Of a DNA stretch of 64,000 nucleotides, positions 36,089 to 47,852 are shown in pieces. A program made the translations under genes and the position numbers. The notes below the pieces were generated by a model. The model was not told the DNA's origin and made no database searches. It saw only the letters and a program-made list of their open reading frames with translations. Within the stretch, counting starts at the first letter, position 1, and every line of letters starts with the position of its first letter. The DNA is from Limonium bicolor. Lineage: Eukaryota; Streptophyta; Magnoliopsida; Caryophyllales; Plumbaginaceae. The stretch is taken from the NCBI GenBank assembly GCA_023374045.1, contig CM041780.1:35507765-35571764 (forward strand). The letters run 5' to 3'.

Positions 36089-37054
36089 ATGTCATCTGGG
36101 TTAACGATTCGAAGTGCTCAGCTCGCTGAGCTTGTGGATTTGATAGGGAAATTAGCTGAGTTAGAATTTGTCCACAGGAGTGCTTTGGAAGAGCTAGCTC
36201 AGAATTGTGTCGGCTGCAAGAGAAGCGAGAGCTCTCATTCATGCTCTCGGGGGAATCATCCCTTTAGATCTCGGCCCCCAATGAGGACGGGATCGAGTCA
36301 CCGGGGAGAACCAGGGAACCGCAGCAAGAGCAGGCCGTGCGGGTGCCCGTTGTAGATCTGCAGCAGCCGCAGAGTTAGATTCTGAGAGTATTCTAGGACG
36401 GGGGTTAGTCCAACTTAAAGCCCCGCGGTTTCGCGGGCGGCATCTGGGGGCGTATCCTGAACAGTTCTGTCGTTTTCCACCTACTCACGGGCCACTCCAC
36501 AGATAATTGTCGTAATTTGAGGTCTAAAATTCTGTTATTGGCCCAAGAAGGAAAAAATCCAGATTGTAACCCCGGTACCGGAGCTTCCCCGCAAAGCCGA
36601 AAGGGAATTCACACCCATTGGTTGTCCTTTAAAGCCAGGCCTTTGAGGAGCTGCAGGACGAGGGGCTAATACGGCCGCTCATTCCTCGCCATGGAGAGAC
36701 GCGAAAGGGGAGAAGACTCAGTCAATTTTGCAGGTACCATCAGCTAGCGGGACATGGACAACCACATGATTGCAAAATGCTGAGACATCGGATCCAAGAC
36801 CTCATCGATCAGGGATATCAGCGTTTGGATGACCTCGAGACCTCAGAATCCGAAGTTCAGTGTGCTGCCTTTACTGTTTTCTGGGATGACAAAAAGCCAG
36901 CACGAGGGGAGGGACGGAAGCCCACATCCACGGTCACCTTTGTCCCAGCAAATGCTCACATTACTCGGTCAGGCAAGCATTATGGATCACCTGGAAAAGC
37001 CATCGCAAGGGGAAGAGCGAATGTCGTCTCCCCGGGTGGCTGAAGAGATTCCAG
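36089..37054 (+). pseudogene. Partial gag of G with two CxxH-type zinc motifs, capsid missing
   Basis: From ATG 36089 a helical N-terminus (about 90 residues rich in L, A, E) runs to 36355. A degraded zinc-binding stretch follows at about 36466-36545 (FCRF...GHSTDNC after one frameshift). A second, intact motif CRYHQLAGHGQPHDC lies at about 36733-36777, followed by LRHRIQDLIDQG, the usual Tat/Ogre gag ending. The capsid domain expected between the N-terminus and the zinc motifs is not recognisable. Several frame breaks make it a pseudogene. Two tandem zinc motifs suggest an ancestral duplication. Confidence 0.75.
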
Positions 37055-37986
37055 GTGAGCGAGAACTGCTCAGAAGCTGAAGGCAACAACCATCCCCATG
37101 GCCATCTGGTCTTTGCTTATGATCTCGCCAGAGCACCGACGGGCCATTGCCAAACATTTGGGCGGGCCGGAGGAAGTTTAGCCCCGGAGAGGATGGTCGC
37201 GGCTCTTTGGCAAAAGCAGGAAGAGGAGATCAGTTTTCACGATAGCGAGATCTCCGAGCACTCGGGAAAAGCATTGTATATTACTGTTTGGTGCGGGGCC
37301 TTCAAGGTGCCAAAGGTCCTCATTGACACGGGGGCAGATGTTAGCATCTGTCCTCTGAAAGTGGCAGAGGGTATGGGTTACGACAAGTTTGAGTCTTGCC
37401 AAATAGTGTTACGATGGGTATGATGATAACCCAAAGACATGTCTTCAGCCTATGGATCTTCCACTCAAGTTTGGGACGGTTGTTCATCTAGTGAAGTTCT
37501 TGGTTCTGCAAATTCCCCATTCTTTCAACCTGATTCTGGGACGGGATTTCCTTCAAGATTTGAAGGCCGTCCCTCTACGGTGCATCAATGTTTGAAGTCA
37601 AAAGGGACGGGAAGGTTCATATCGTTAAAGGTGAACCACATCAGAAGGAGTTACCTATTTGCATGGTTGAAGAGGAGGGTTCGTCCCATCTGAGCAGGTT
37701 CAGTGTTGTACCAGAGCAGTCCGGTCCAACTTCTCTTCAAAACTTAAGGTTGGACGGGGAAGGTTATCTGGAGAAGTACGGTTATCAAGAGGGTAAGGGC
37801 CTCGGCAAGGATCTCCAAGGAATCCCAGATGTTCTATCTCCGGCAGCGAATCCTGGTCGTCAAGGACTTGGTGCGTTAGTGACCCATCTTTCATTTCAGC
37901 AATTGAACTATCATCTTTATTCATGTGCTCATGTCCTCATGTTTACAGGGTACGGTAAGAGCAGCGAAGGAGGAAGCGATGCCTGA
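37055..37986 (+). pseudogene. Protease and G-patch region of G
   Basis: The aspartic protease active site VLIDTGADVSICPL lies at about 37317-37358, and its second conserved part LILGRDFL at about 37535-37560. A frameshift near 37415 and a TGA near 37591 separate them. After the second break, a G-patch-like segment (GYQEGKGLGKDLQGIP, about 37780-37830, then NPGRQGLGAL) follows the protease, as in Tat/Ogre polyproteins, where it is thought to bind RNA. The frame ends at 37986 with no reverse transcriptase after it. The protease would cleave Gag; this copy is interrupted. Confidence 0.82.
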
Positions 37987-38581
37987 TTGGATGTTCCTCG
38001 AAAATAGATCATAGATTAGGGGTTAGTTAGTCATTTACTTCTGCTTTGGGTCATTAGGAGTCATTATTATTTTCCTTTGGTTGTTCTACATAGCTTCTTT
38101 CTTTCCGAGTTAGTGTTTAGTTGTCTCCCCCATTTTGTGGTACTCAGTGTCATTGTTACTTTTTTTGGTTATCAATAAAATTTCTTATTATTATGTTGTG
38201 ATGTTATATATTTGTTCACGTGCAAAAGAGAAAAGAAGGAAAGAAAAGAGAGAGGAAGGAAAAAAAAAAACTTTCTCTTGTAAAGCTTGTCTGTAAACAT
38301 AAAAAGAAAAACCTTAGTTTTTTTTAGGACCCCCTGTACGAGACCACCTTCCCATCCATGTATTCACCACCTCCATTCAGTCACCACAATGTCGCAGAAG
38401 TCCCATCACCTCTACCATTCATCAGACACATAAATAAAAAGCAAAAACGCGGCCGCCAAAGGCCAAGAAATGCATTCACTCAGCAATCACCCATCACCAC
38501 TCACCACCATGTTCACCACCACACATGCAATCACCCTCCACAAAATAACTTGGGCATTCTAGGGTTTGTCAAGAAAGCCCC
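37987..38581 (+). other. Untranslated region of G after the G-patch
   Basis: No coding. It includes T-rich sequence with 'aataaaatttcttattatt' near 38176 and an A/G-rich run at 38225-38272. It ends at the H insertion. This is where RT-RH-IN would be expected, or the scar of its loss. Confidence 0.7.
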
Positions 38582-40343
38582 TGTGAGCCTCGATTTTAAA
38601 CCCTATCCTATGTGATTAAAGCTGATTAGGATCTAAACGGGTTTTAGGTCCACTTATAACCTAAGATTAATAACTATGTCATATAACAATAATTATTAAA
38701 ACCTAAGCTAGCTCACTGGAACCTATTATGAGTCGCCACCTAATTTTAACCTAGATCAAATTAGGAAAGGAGAGTTCGGGTTCGGGGGCTTGATATTCGA
38801 CTTAATTAGGGTTCAATTACTTTCATTACCCTTCCTAGGTCGTTTTTCCTCTACTTAGTTTATTTACGGCTTATTACGAGTCGTTTTAACCTAAGTGCGC
38901 GAGCTTCTGTTTTTTTTTTGTTTTTAGCATTTTTTGACAGAGAATTAAAGTGAAATAAAAAGCTACCTAAACTAGGGTTTCGGAGGCAGAATTAGGTCAA
39001 ATTTTGCTTACGTCCGTAGCCACGGACCAAACGTCCGAGACCACGGACCCTAGTTAACCTAAACATACAGAAAAGTCGAAATTAAAAGAAAACAAAAATT
39101 TGCAAAGTCCGGGGCCACGGACAGGATGTCCGTGGGCCCGGACATTATTAGAAAAACCTAAATTTTGAATTTTTAAAATCCCGCCGCCGTCCGTGGGTGT
39201 CCGAGCTTACGGACAGGGAGTCCGGGACCCCGGACACGACGTCCGTGGGTGCGGACAGCCCTCGGACGGCGGCTTTGAGGCTGTTCCCGAAGGTGTTTTC
39301 GGCTCAAATTTTATGGGTGTGTAGCCTGAAAGATGTACAAGACGTTAGTGATTGAAAGTTTTCAATTTGAATTCGAATTAAGCACGAAACTTAGCAAACA
39401 AGTTATCTGACAGAGGCTTAAATAAACAGCAATACAGAAGCGTACGAAGGTTAGTTTGAGCCCAAATTTTGAGGCGAGACAGATAATACCGTGGTGAATC
39501 AGGGAAGTGGAGTTTCTACCTGTTTTACCTTCGGATTCACAACGTTTCTTCACACCAGGATTCGTCGAGTGCTCCGTTGATGGCAGACCCGAGAGGATTT
39601 CGACCCAAGCTTCTGGTTGTTGATTGTTGATGATGTTCTTCACGTTTTGGAGGTGGTTTGGTTGATGTTTGATGATTGTTGATGTGTTAGGAGTTGAAAA
39701 GTGTGTTCAGGTGGTGATTTCGAGAGATTTTTGATGTGATTTTAGTGCTTGGATGTGTAAAAACGTGAGGGGAATGAGACGGCTAGGTTTTCTGGTTGCT
39801 TAGGGTTCTTGAGGTTCTTCTTTGATCATGGGATAAGGTTCCTTATATAGACCTCTTTAAAGATAGAAAAATCCGGTAAAAACCGAGATTTACCGACGTT
39901 TTAGCTCAAGGGCTTCCAAAAGGAATTTGATTATGAAATTTCACACATGGGTAAAGGATGATATTTCTGATTTTTCTAAAGTGGAGTCGAATTTTTGGAT
40001 ATTAGAATATTTTTAAATTCAATTTCTCGTCAGATTCAATCAGAAATTGCTAGAAAATTATTGGAAATTCGAAAAATCAAAATTCCAACGCCATTATGCT
40101 TAAAATGTCATCCTCTATCTTGGGTAAAAATTTCAAAGCATTTTGAATTGATTTGACCCTTATTTGGAGGAGGAGAGAGAAAGCCTGTAGGGGGCTTAGG
40201 AGCCTTGAAAAATTACGAAAATGGCCCTGGAGATGACTAAGCTGTCCCTAGCACTCTGAAATGTGCCGATCGATCTGGGAACCCTCACTACTAGCCTATT
40301 AGAAGAGACTCACCTCCGGGGGGTTGAAATTTTGGGTATAACA
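38582..40343 (-). mobile_element. 3' LTR of H
   Basis: 1762 bp, TGTGAGCCTCG to GGGTATAACA on the plus strand. Almost identical to 45680-47437; differences are mainly in homopolymers, 'tatatagacc' versus 'tatatacc', and a GGA repeat. GTCCG palindromes at 39008-39268. Confidence 0.93.
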
Positions 40344-40356
40344 GATTGCCCCCCGT
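40344..40356 (-). other. Polypurine tract of H
   Basis: On the minus strand ACGGGGGGCAATC, identical to the G tract at 49844-49856. Confidence 0.9.
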
Positions 40357-40439
40357 CAACTAGACTTTGTAATGGAAATGAAAAGGCTAGTTGATGCTTG
40401 AGTGATACCCCAAAATTTTGGATCTTAAAAGACCCCTCG

Positions 40440-40775
40440 TGCAATTGAAAACCAACAAGTTGTGTCGAGCTGTTCTAAGGCGCTGACTACCTATGAGTAA
40501 AGTGGAAGGATGTCGAGCGATTCTAAAGCGTCGGCCACCTAAAGGTAAAAAATGAAATAATGTCAGACTATTCTAAGGCGCCGACTACCTATAATGAATG
40601 AGATGATGTCAAGCTATTCTAAGGCGTTGACCACCTATAACGAATGAGATGATGTCAAGCTATTCTAAGGCGTTGACTACCTATAACGAATGAGATGATG
40701 TCAAGCTATTCTAAGGCGTTGACTACCTAAAATGAAATGAAGTATGCCGAACATTCTAAGGGGTCGGGAACCTGT
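40440..40775 (-). repeat. 46-bp tandem repeats in H 3' region (seven units)
   Basis: Seven units of 46-50 bp with the core 'tattctaaggcgttgacta' (plus strand); the middle three are nearly identical. G has about three diverged units at 49610-49740. Confidence 0.9.
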
Positions 40776-40844
40776 AATGCAAATGTAGATGTCATGCAGA
40801 AGAAAGATGATATGATGATGATATGCTAACGATGCTGATGATGC

Positions 40845-41040
40845 TCGGATGCTTCTGGGGACCGAAACCCGTTCCAATGCTCCTGGTTGGTATACTATGG
40901 GGACTTATTGCCTCTGCCCACCAACTGGGGTGCTGGGATAACTTCTAGATTACCAAGGGGACTTATTGCCACTGCCCACTAGTTGCTTCTCCCAAGAAGT
41001 TGACATGAAGATGGGGACTTATTGCCTCTGCCCCGCCAAC
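40845..41040 (-). repeat. GGGGACTTATTGCC repeats in H
   Basis: Three diverged copies of a roughly 65-bp unit containing 'ggggacttattgcctctgcc', at about 40899, 40959 and 41014. The G counterpart is at 49300-49450, reversed. Confidence 0.8.
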
Positions 41041-41065
41041 TTAGATCACGCTCTACCTCGCACTG

Positions 41066-41598
41066 AAGATGATACTAGGTCTCGCACCGGTCTCGCACTG
41101 GATGATGATGACGCTCGGTCTCGCACTGAAGAAGATGATGGGTCTCGCACGGAAGATGATACTAGGTCTCGTACTGGTTGAAGATGCTGGGTCTCGCACT
41201 GAAGAAGATGATGGGTCTCGCACGGAAGATGATACTAGGTCTCGTACTGGTTGAAGATGCTGGGTCTCGCACTGAAGAAGATGATGGGTCTCGCACGGAA
41301 GATGATACTAGGTCTCGTACTGGTTGAAGATGCTGGGTCTCGCACTGAAGAAGATGATGGGTCTCGCACGGAAGATGATACTAGGTCTCGTACTGGTTGA
41401 AGATGCTGGGTCTCGCACTGATGAAGATGGTGGTCTCGCACTGAAGTCTCGTACTGATGGCTGGATCTCACACTGATTCTAGGTCTCGTACTGAATGAAG
41501 ATGCTAGGTCTCGTACTGAAAGAGGAATCTGCAGGGCCTTGCGCCGATTTTAGGTCTCGAACTAAAAATGAGTTAGGAAGATAATGGTCTCGTGCAAA
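41066..41598 (-). repeat. GGTCTCG satellite-like array with 73-bp higher-order unit, H
   Basis: About 20 copies of a 23-25 bp monomer (GGTCTCGYACTG plus 'aagatgatg') organised at 41189-41408 into exact 73-bp higher-order repeats. Two frames through it give repetitive 'RTEDD/SRTG' peptides that are by-products of the repeat. G holds a different array in the corresponding place (48935-49284). Confidence 0.93.
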
Positions 41599-41989
41599 TG
41601 ATGAAAACTGATTATTGGAGTGCCAAACATGGCAATGATGATAAGATGTATGCAATCAAAATACATGAAAGATACTCGTTCAAAACAGGAAACTGTTGGA
41701 AAGGTGGCAATGTTGAGGTGTTGTGCAAAAGTTGTAAAATGCAACTAAAGTGTTTGTTGGAAGCTAGCCCAAAACAAGGAACTATTGAAAAATGTGCTAA
41801 ACATGGCAATGCTTAAGAAAAACTCTGCTGAAAAAGGAAAGTGAAATAATCATTTCCTGACTAAAAATTTCAAATCTGCAATTTGTTTCTTAGAAAATGA
41901 ACATGCCGTTGGTGGTGGAAGTGTGTGGTGTTTGTTGTGGTGCTTGTGATAGACCTGGGACTGCGTTGTGATTTTGGATGGTGGTCAGG

Positions 41990-42165
41990 GTTATGACGGG
42001 TTTGATGTTTTTGTGGAGGTAAGGCTAATGACGGGCTTGAGAGAGTGTGTGTGTGGTGGTAGGGGCTTATGTGTGCCTGTGTAGTGGAGGTGTGGAGGTA
42101 AGGGCTTATGTGGGCCTGTGTAGTGGAGGTGTGGTGGTAAGGGCTTATGCCTGTGGTGGGATGGT
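41990..42165 (-). repeat. 45-bp 'gggcttatg' repeats in H
   Basis: Three to four units with 'gtggtaagggcttatgtg' and 'gcctgtgtagtggaggt'. Homologous to the 45-bp array of G at 48712-48857. Confidence 0.8.
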
Positions 42166-42203
42166 GGTGCTCAAGCTTTAGGTTTCAATTGGTGTTGTCA
42201 TGG

Positions 42204-42302
42204 CAATTGTTGGAACCAACAATTGCCCCCAGTATTTTCCTTAGGACAATCTGAGCTAGAGTTCATGGCAATTGATCGGAACGATCGATTGCCCCCAGTA
42301 TT
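42204..42302 (-). other. Two PPT-like tracts with hairpins in H
   Basis: Hairpins 42204-42225 (CAATTGTTGG, AA, CCAACAATTG) and 42269-42291 are each followed on the plus strand by GCCCCCAGTATTTTC, that is ATACTGGGGGC before the hairpin in the element's sense. They resemble a PPT followed by an LTR start. Conserved in G (48548-48578 and 48615-48644). Confidence 0.75.
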
Positions 42303-42667
42303 TTCTTTATTAAACGTGCGAACGAGTCTCGTCCTCACAGGGTCAAGGCTTATGTTTTCACGTGGTGTTTCCTAACCTACACTCGGCGTGTGTTTGGTGT
42401 TTGCACTCGTTCCTCCCCTACGGTCACAACTTCTAGACCATTGAATTCGATATTTGATGAATTTACGCATTCGATCTGTTACTTTCACGTGATTAGATAC
42501 ACAACTATCAAGTCGGAAGTCTTTAAAGCTTATAACATGGCCATGGGGTGTGATGAAAGACAACGGGACCATGGAGGGATATTTCAGGTATGTGGAGCTA
42601 TAAGGGTGACCAAAGCTGCAACTTCCACCTTCTCTCGGACTTGTCTCTTTGCCTTGAAGTCGTTTGG

Positions 42668-42998
42668 CTACTTCGTGATGACTTCGCTTATGAGCTTGGA
42701 ACTTAGAACTTTTGGGTTGTTCCTTGCGCCTTCTCTCTTTCTACTGATTTGGATTACTTCGAGGCTTTCCAGGTTTGCCTTTCTTTGAATCTCTTTTCCT
42801 CCGGGGTTCTTGTGTTTCCGGTTTTGAACTTTGAGAGCTGTTTTTGATGTTAGCGCATTTGAATCCTGTGCCACTTTGGGGCCATTTGCGGATCACTCCG
42901 TCATGCTGGTAGCAGTTCTGCTTCTTTGGACTTGTGAAGTTGCTGTTCGGAAGTCGGGCTCCTTGCATCCTTTGGTCACCGGGTCGGGTATTCACCAT
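42668..42998 (-). other. Open frame in H 3' region, homologous to one in G
   Basis: ATG at 42998 opens 85 codons rich in K, R, N and Q; after a 1-base shift near 42760 it continues to a stop at 42668, ending LISEVITK. G has the counterpart at 47853-48179 ending FISEVITK. I do not recognise the product. Many differences between the two change amino acids and the frames disagree locally, so it may be conserved DNA rather than a gene. Confidence 0.3.
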
Positions 42999-43805
42999 TG
43001 GCTGGCTTATTCTGTGGAGTTTGTAGTGTTGTAAAAGAGGTCATATATCAAAAGCTCAGCGGGGGTGCCTAGGGTGTGATGTCAGGGTTCACAAGCTTTT
43101 GGATGTGTGGTGCTGTACCTAGGTGCTTCGTCACCCCTAATAGTTGTGTATCCTTTCTTTGTTACTTTTCGCAGGTCTAAGTGTAAATCTACAAATTATC
43201 TCCTTCGGTCGGAGTTACGCCGTTTACCTCACCTTTGAATGTGGTCTCACCGGAGTCGCGTAAAAGTGACACGCTCGTTCGCTCATGGTTTTTCCACTCA
43301 AGACATTCTCGCGAGATTTTCACTCCGAAACTCGTTCGCACATTTAAACAAAAGATAAAAGATGACGAACTTAAACTTAGATTGCCCCTAGTATTGATTT
43401 TGGGGTTTGCGACAACAATTCAATAGATGTGGACCTTGAACCTCTTTGTGGGTTGTGAGTTGCAGTGTTTGGTTAGGCATGTTCAGATTTTCAGAAACAA
43501 AATGTAAGTCTTTGTATTCCATTGCATAGTCAGAAAAGGATTACTTCGTGACCCTTGAAAAACGTGAGTGCTCTTTTTTTTAGTTTTTCGAATTAATGAA
43601 TAATGCTTTGCACAAGATTATGAAAATGGAACTATGTTTTATTCAACAAGAAGAATAATGTTGGAAATTACAAACTCAGGAAAACTACCGAAAATGGTCA
43701 AGGGAACTAACTACTACAAAAGTTGAAAGACAACTAATCAAGAAAAGAAATGCAACATTTTTGATGATGCTTGGGCACGCGTGCTCTGCGCTCTCCACCA
43801 TGTTC

Positions 43806-44451
43806 TTAGAATTGGAGCCCTTGGTCAATTAGATCCTGGATTCTGTGTTGTAGGGCCCTGCAGTGGTCAGTGTCGTGACCGGGCAGCTGGTGGAAGTGAC
43901 AAAATTGATTAAGATCCTTCCCCAAATGAGTAGTTCCTGGCCTTAGGGTGAGCGGTTGCATCGGATATCTTCCTCGAAGCTCTTCAAGTGCTTGTCTTGG
44001 TGTTCGACCGATGTCTGTAAACTCTCTCTGTTGAGAATTCCGTCGGGGTGGTTCTACTGTCCCAATGCTCCAACCAGGTCCTCTTGACTGTTGATCACTG
44101 ACTTCCTCATGTCGCCTGGTTCTCTTGCGAGTGCAGCTTTGGATGCAGTTGCTGCTCCCGGTTGCCTAATCACTTTCCTGAGTTCCGTAGCAATTTCTTT
44201 GACATTCCCCTTCGATCCTCGGACCCTAACAGAGCCAACTTCAATGCAGTCATAAAGGGTGTTGAGAAGCCTGTCCACTAACTCATCCCGAGCTTGACGT
44301 TCGGACTCGAGGGAAAGAGCCTTTTCTTTCAACTCTTGATAACAGCAACGTAGTTAGATTCCACGGCGTCCATGGCAGCACTATGCCTCTGTTCCATGGC
44401 TTCAATGGTGGCCATGTGCTTTTGTTCCAAAATTGCGAGCTGGGCTTCCAT
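43806..44451 (-). pseudogene. Truncated gag of H (coiled coil plus CxxH zinc motif)
   Basis: On the minus strand, ATG 44451 begins a coiled-coil-like N-terminus (repeating E/Q/M/A heptads). A frameshift near 44333 is followed by a 92-codon frame to 44054, overlapped by a third frame that carries CHFHQLPGHDTDHC (about 43905-43864) and then the typical Tat ending QHRIQDLIDQG, stopping at 43806. The capsid domain between the coil and the zinc motif is missing, and no protease follows. This is a gag remnant that cannot make particles alone. The RNA-binding motif itself is intact. Confidence 0.78.
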
Positions 44452-45657
44452 GTCGATTGGACCGCACTTAGGACCTGAGTCTACCTGTGTCCAAGGTGTC
44501 CATTATTAGCTAACAAAAGGAAGTGGGCTGAAACATGACGCTTCACAAGATAGATCGAAACAGACTTAGGCTGAAAGCAAGTGGGCCAGGATACCCAGAA
44601 AGTGAGGTGTTTGAGCTGGAGTATCTTTCAGACTGTGAACTGGAATTTGGACTGAAATCTAAACAGATGGCTTTGATTGGGCCTGCGAGGTGACACCTAG
44701 ACCTAGGGTTTGGGGCTAGGGCCCGGATAAGAAGTCTACCTAGTCTAGAATGAGCCCTTGGGCCGGAATGTGTTGGGCCTGGAGTAAAGCACATGGGCTG
44801 GAATGGTCCCTAAATCCCAAATGGGCCCAACTTTCTTTGGGCCAGAGAAGATGGTTGCTAAGCAGAAAAAGATTTTGTTTTCGGGACTTGTGAGTTATTT
44901 CGAGTTCAGATGGATTTCCTTTTTATGGGCCTAGAACTAATTGGATAATTCAAAATGGGCCAGAAGAGAAATCACCTAAGTCTAAGCTTTTGGGCCGAAG
45001 CCCGAACGACTCACATGTTAAACCAAACAGGGCCTCTGGGCCGCAAACAAATAGAGCTGCCAATTCGTTTTAGGCTAGGTTGATGTAGGAGAAGTTCCTA
45101 TCAATCTCTAGGCTGGGTAGTGGGCCGATCATACAAGCAAACAAGGCCCACACAAATTCAACATGTCCTCACTAGACGTTTAAGTCAAACCGGGTATGGA
45201 TCGATCCGGAGAGGTGCTTGGGGCGCGGGCCCAGGTCACCACAAAGGAATAGGGCTTGTACGCTATTCTCTTTGGGCTTCCCCACTCTTTTCACATCACC
45301 TAAAGGTGTGCGTCTACGGTCGGGTCTTTGACTGACCAAACAAAGGGCTAGGTAAGGGCACTGCCAGGAAGACGCTTGGGGCTAAAGCCCAGGTATTAAG
45401 GGGGTGTGGTTAGACGACACCCTCCTCTTTTCCCCGCTTATTCACATCACCTAAAAGGTGTGAGTCCCTGACAGGGGACCCTCAAATGGGTCCCGGGGTG
45501 AAATTGGTTTGTGTGGACCCTCGCTCTCATATGATGCCAAGGTGCAGAAAATTAAAGTGCGCACGAAGGTAAACAAACAGAGTAATAAAGCCATAAATAA
45601 ACATTTTCGAGTTAAGCCCTCTTTCTTAAAATTAAACAAGTTAAAATTAAGAAGTTT
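44452..45657 (-). other. Leader of H
   Basis: Untranslated leader between PBS and gag. It contains the CACCTAAAGGTG and 'ggggctaaagcccagg' hairpin blocks also seen in G. The 44500-45120 portion is rich in 'gggcc' words. No ORF of note. Confidence 0.6.
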
Positions 45658-45676
45658 GTCCCCAGCAGAGTCGCCA
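45658..45676 (-). other. Primer-binding site of H
   Basis: On the minus strand TGGCGACTCTGCTGGGGAC, identical to G's PBS, three bases from the LTR end. Confidence 0.92.
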
Positions 45677-45679
45677 GTC

Positions 45680-47437
45680 TGTGAGCCTCGATTTTAAACC
45701 CTATCCTATGTTGATTAAAGCTGATTAGGATCTAAACGGGTTTTAGGTCCACTTATAACCTAAGATTAATAACTATGTCATATAACAATAATTATTAAAA
45801 CCTAAGCTAGCTCACTGGAACCTATTATGAGTCGCCACCTAATTTTAACCTAGATCAAATTAGGAAAGGAGAGTTCGGGTTCGGGGGCTTGATATTCGAC
45901 TTAATTAGGGTTCAATTACTTTCATTACCCTTCCTAGGTCGTTTTTCCTCTACTTAGTTTATTTACGGCTTATTACGAGTCGTTTTAACCTAAGTGCGCG
46001 AGCTTCTGTTTTTTTTTGTTTTTAGCATTTTTTGACAGAGAATTAAAGTGAAATAAAAAGCTACCTAAACTAGGGTTTCGGAGGCAGAATTAGGTCAAAT
46101 TTTGCTTACGTCCGTAGCCACGGACCAAACGTCCGAGACCACGGACCCCAGTTAACCTAAACATACAGAAAAGTCGAAATAAAAGAAAAACAAAAATTTG
46201 CAAAGTCCGGGGCCACGGACAGGATGTCCGTGGGCCCGGACATTATTAGAAAAACCTAAATTTTGAATTTTTAAAATCCCGCCGCCGTCCGTGGGTGTCC
46301 GAGCTTACGGACAGGGAGTCCGGGACCCCGGACACGACGTCCGTGGGTGCGGACAGCCCTCGGACGGCGGCTTTGAGGCTGTTCCCGAAGGTGTTTTCGG
46401 CTCAAATTTTATGGGTGTGTAGCCTGAAAGATGTACAAGACGTTAGTGATTGAAAGTTTTCAATTTGAATTCGAATTAAGCACGAAACTTAGCAAACAAG
46501 TTATCTGACAGAGGCTTAAATAAACAGCAATACAGAAGCGTACGAAGGTTAGTTTGAGCCCAAATTTTGAGGCGAGACAGAAGATAATACCGTGGTGAAT
46601 CAGGGAAGTGGAGTTTCTACCTGTTTTACCTTCGGATTCACAACGTTTCTTCACACCGGGATTCGTCGAGTGCTCCGTTGATGGCAGACCCGAGAGGATT
46701 TCGACCCAAGCTTCTGGTTGTTGATTGTTGATGATGTTCTTCACGTTTTGGAGGTGGTTTGGTTGATGTTGATGATTGTTGATGTGTTAGGAGTTGAAAA
46801 GTGTGTTCAGGTGGTGATTTCGAGAGATTTTTGATGTGATTTTAGTGCTTGGATGTGTAAAAACGTGAGGGGAATGAGACGGCTAGGTTTTCTGGTTGCT
46901 TAGGGTTCTTGAGGTTCTTCTTTGATCATGGGATAAGGTTCCTTATATACCTCTTTAAAGATAGAAAAATCCGGTAAAAACCGAGATTTACCGACGTTTT
47001 AGCTCAAGGGCTTCCAAAAGGAATTTGATTATGAAATTTCACACATGGGTAAAGGATGATATTTCTGATTTTTCTAAAGTGGAGTCGAATTTTTGGATAT
47101 TAGAATATTTTAAATTCAATTTCTCGTCAGATTCAATCAGAAATTGCTAGAAAATTATTGGAAATTCGAAAAATCAAAATTCCAACGCCATTATGCTTAA
47201 AATGTCATCCTCTATCTTGGGTAAAATTTTCAAAGCATTTTGAATTGATTTGACCCTTATTTGGAGGAGAGAGAAAGCCTGTAGGGGGCTTAGGAGCCTT
47301 GAAAAATTACGAAAATGGCCCTGGAGATGACTAAGCTGTCCCTAGCACTCTGAAATGTGCCGATCGATCTGGGAACCCTCACTACTAGCCTATTAGAAGA
47401 GACTCACCTCCGGGGGGTTGAAATTTTGGGTATAACA
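45680..47437 (-). mobile_element. 5' LTR of H
   Basis: 1758 bp, partner of 38582-40343. TATATAAGG (minus strand) near 46941-46949 and the palindrome cluster at 46108-46368. Confidence 0.93.
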
Positions 47438-47852
47438 ACCCCACAAACACAAACAATACTGGGGGCATCTGAGTTAAGGAATGATAATTGTTTATTCTTG
47501 TTTAAATGTGCAAGCAAGTTTCCGAGTGTACATTTGCGAGAGTGTCTTGAGCGGTAAAAACCAAGAGCGAAAGAGGTGTCATTTTTACACGACTCCAGAG
47601 AGAGGCTACATTCAAAGGTGAGGTAAACGGGCATGACTCCAACCGAAGGAGATCATTTGTAAATTTACGCTTAACCAGTGAAAAGTAACAAAGAACAGAT
47701 ACACAACTATTAGGGATGACGAAGCACTAGGTATAGCACCACACAGCCAAAAAGCTTGTGAACCCCGGCATTACACCCTAGGCACCCCCGCTGAGCTTTT
47801 CATATATGACCTCTTTTACAACACTACAAGCTCACAAATAAGTCAGCCAGTG

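Larger units (their letters stand above)
38582..47437 (-). mobile_element. Element H: young Tat/Ogre-like non-autonomous element
   Basis: Minus orientation: 5' LTR 45680-47437, PBS 45658-45676, internal 40344-45679, PPT, 3' LTR 38582-40343. Flanks GCCCC (38577-38581) and ACCCC (47438-47442) are a TSD with one mismatch. The LTRs differ at only a few bases plus short indels over 1.76 kb, so insertion was recent. The only coding relic is a broken gag fragment. It is related to its host G in LTR, leader, gag and 3' region. Confidence 0.93.

Noticed and set aside
40966..41254. Frames encoding repeated SRTEDD/RSRTG peptides
   Set aside because: Created by the GGTCTCG repeat itself, and on the strand opposite to H.
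41066..41598. Regular short repeats that could look like a CRISPR array
   Set aside because: Units are contiguous and nested without unique spacers, inside a plant retrotransposon; a satellite-like array.
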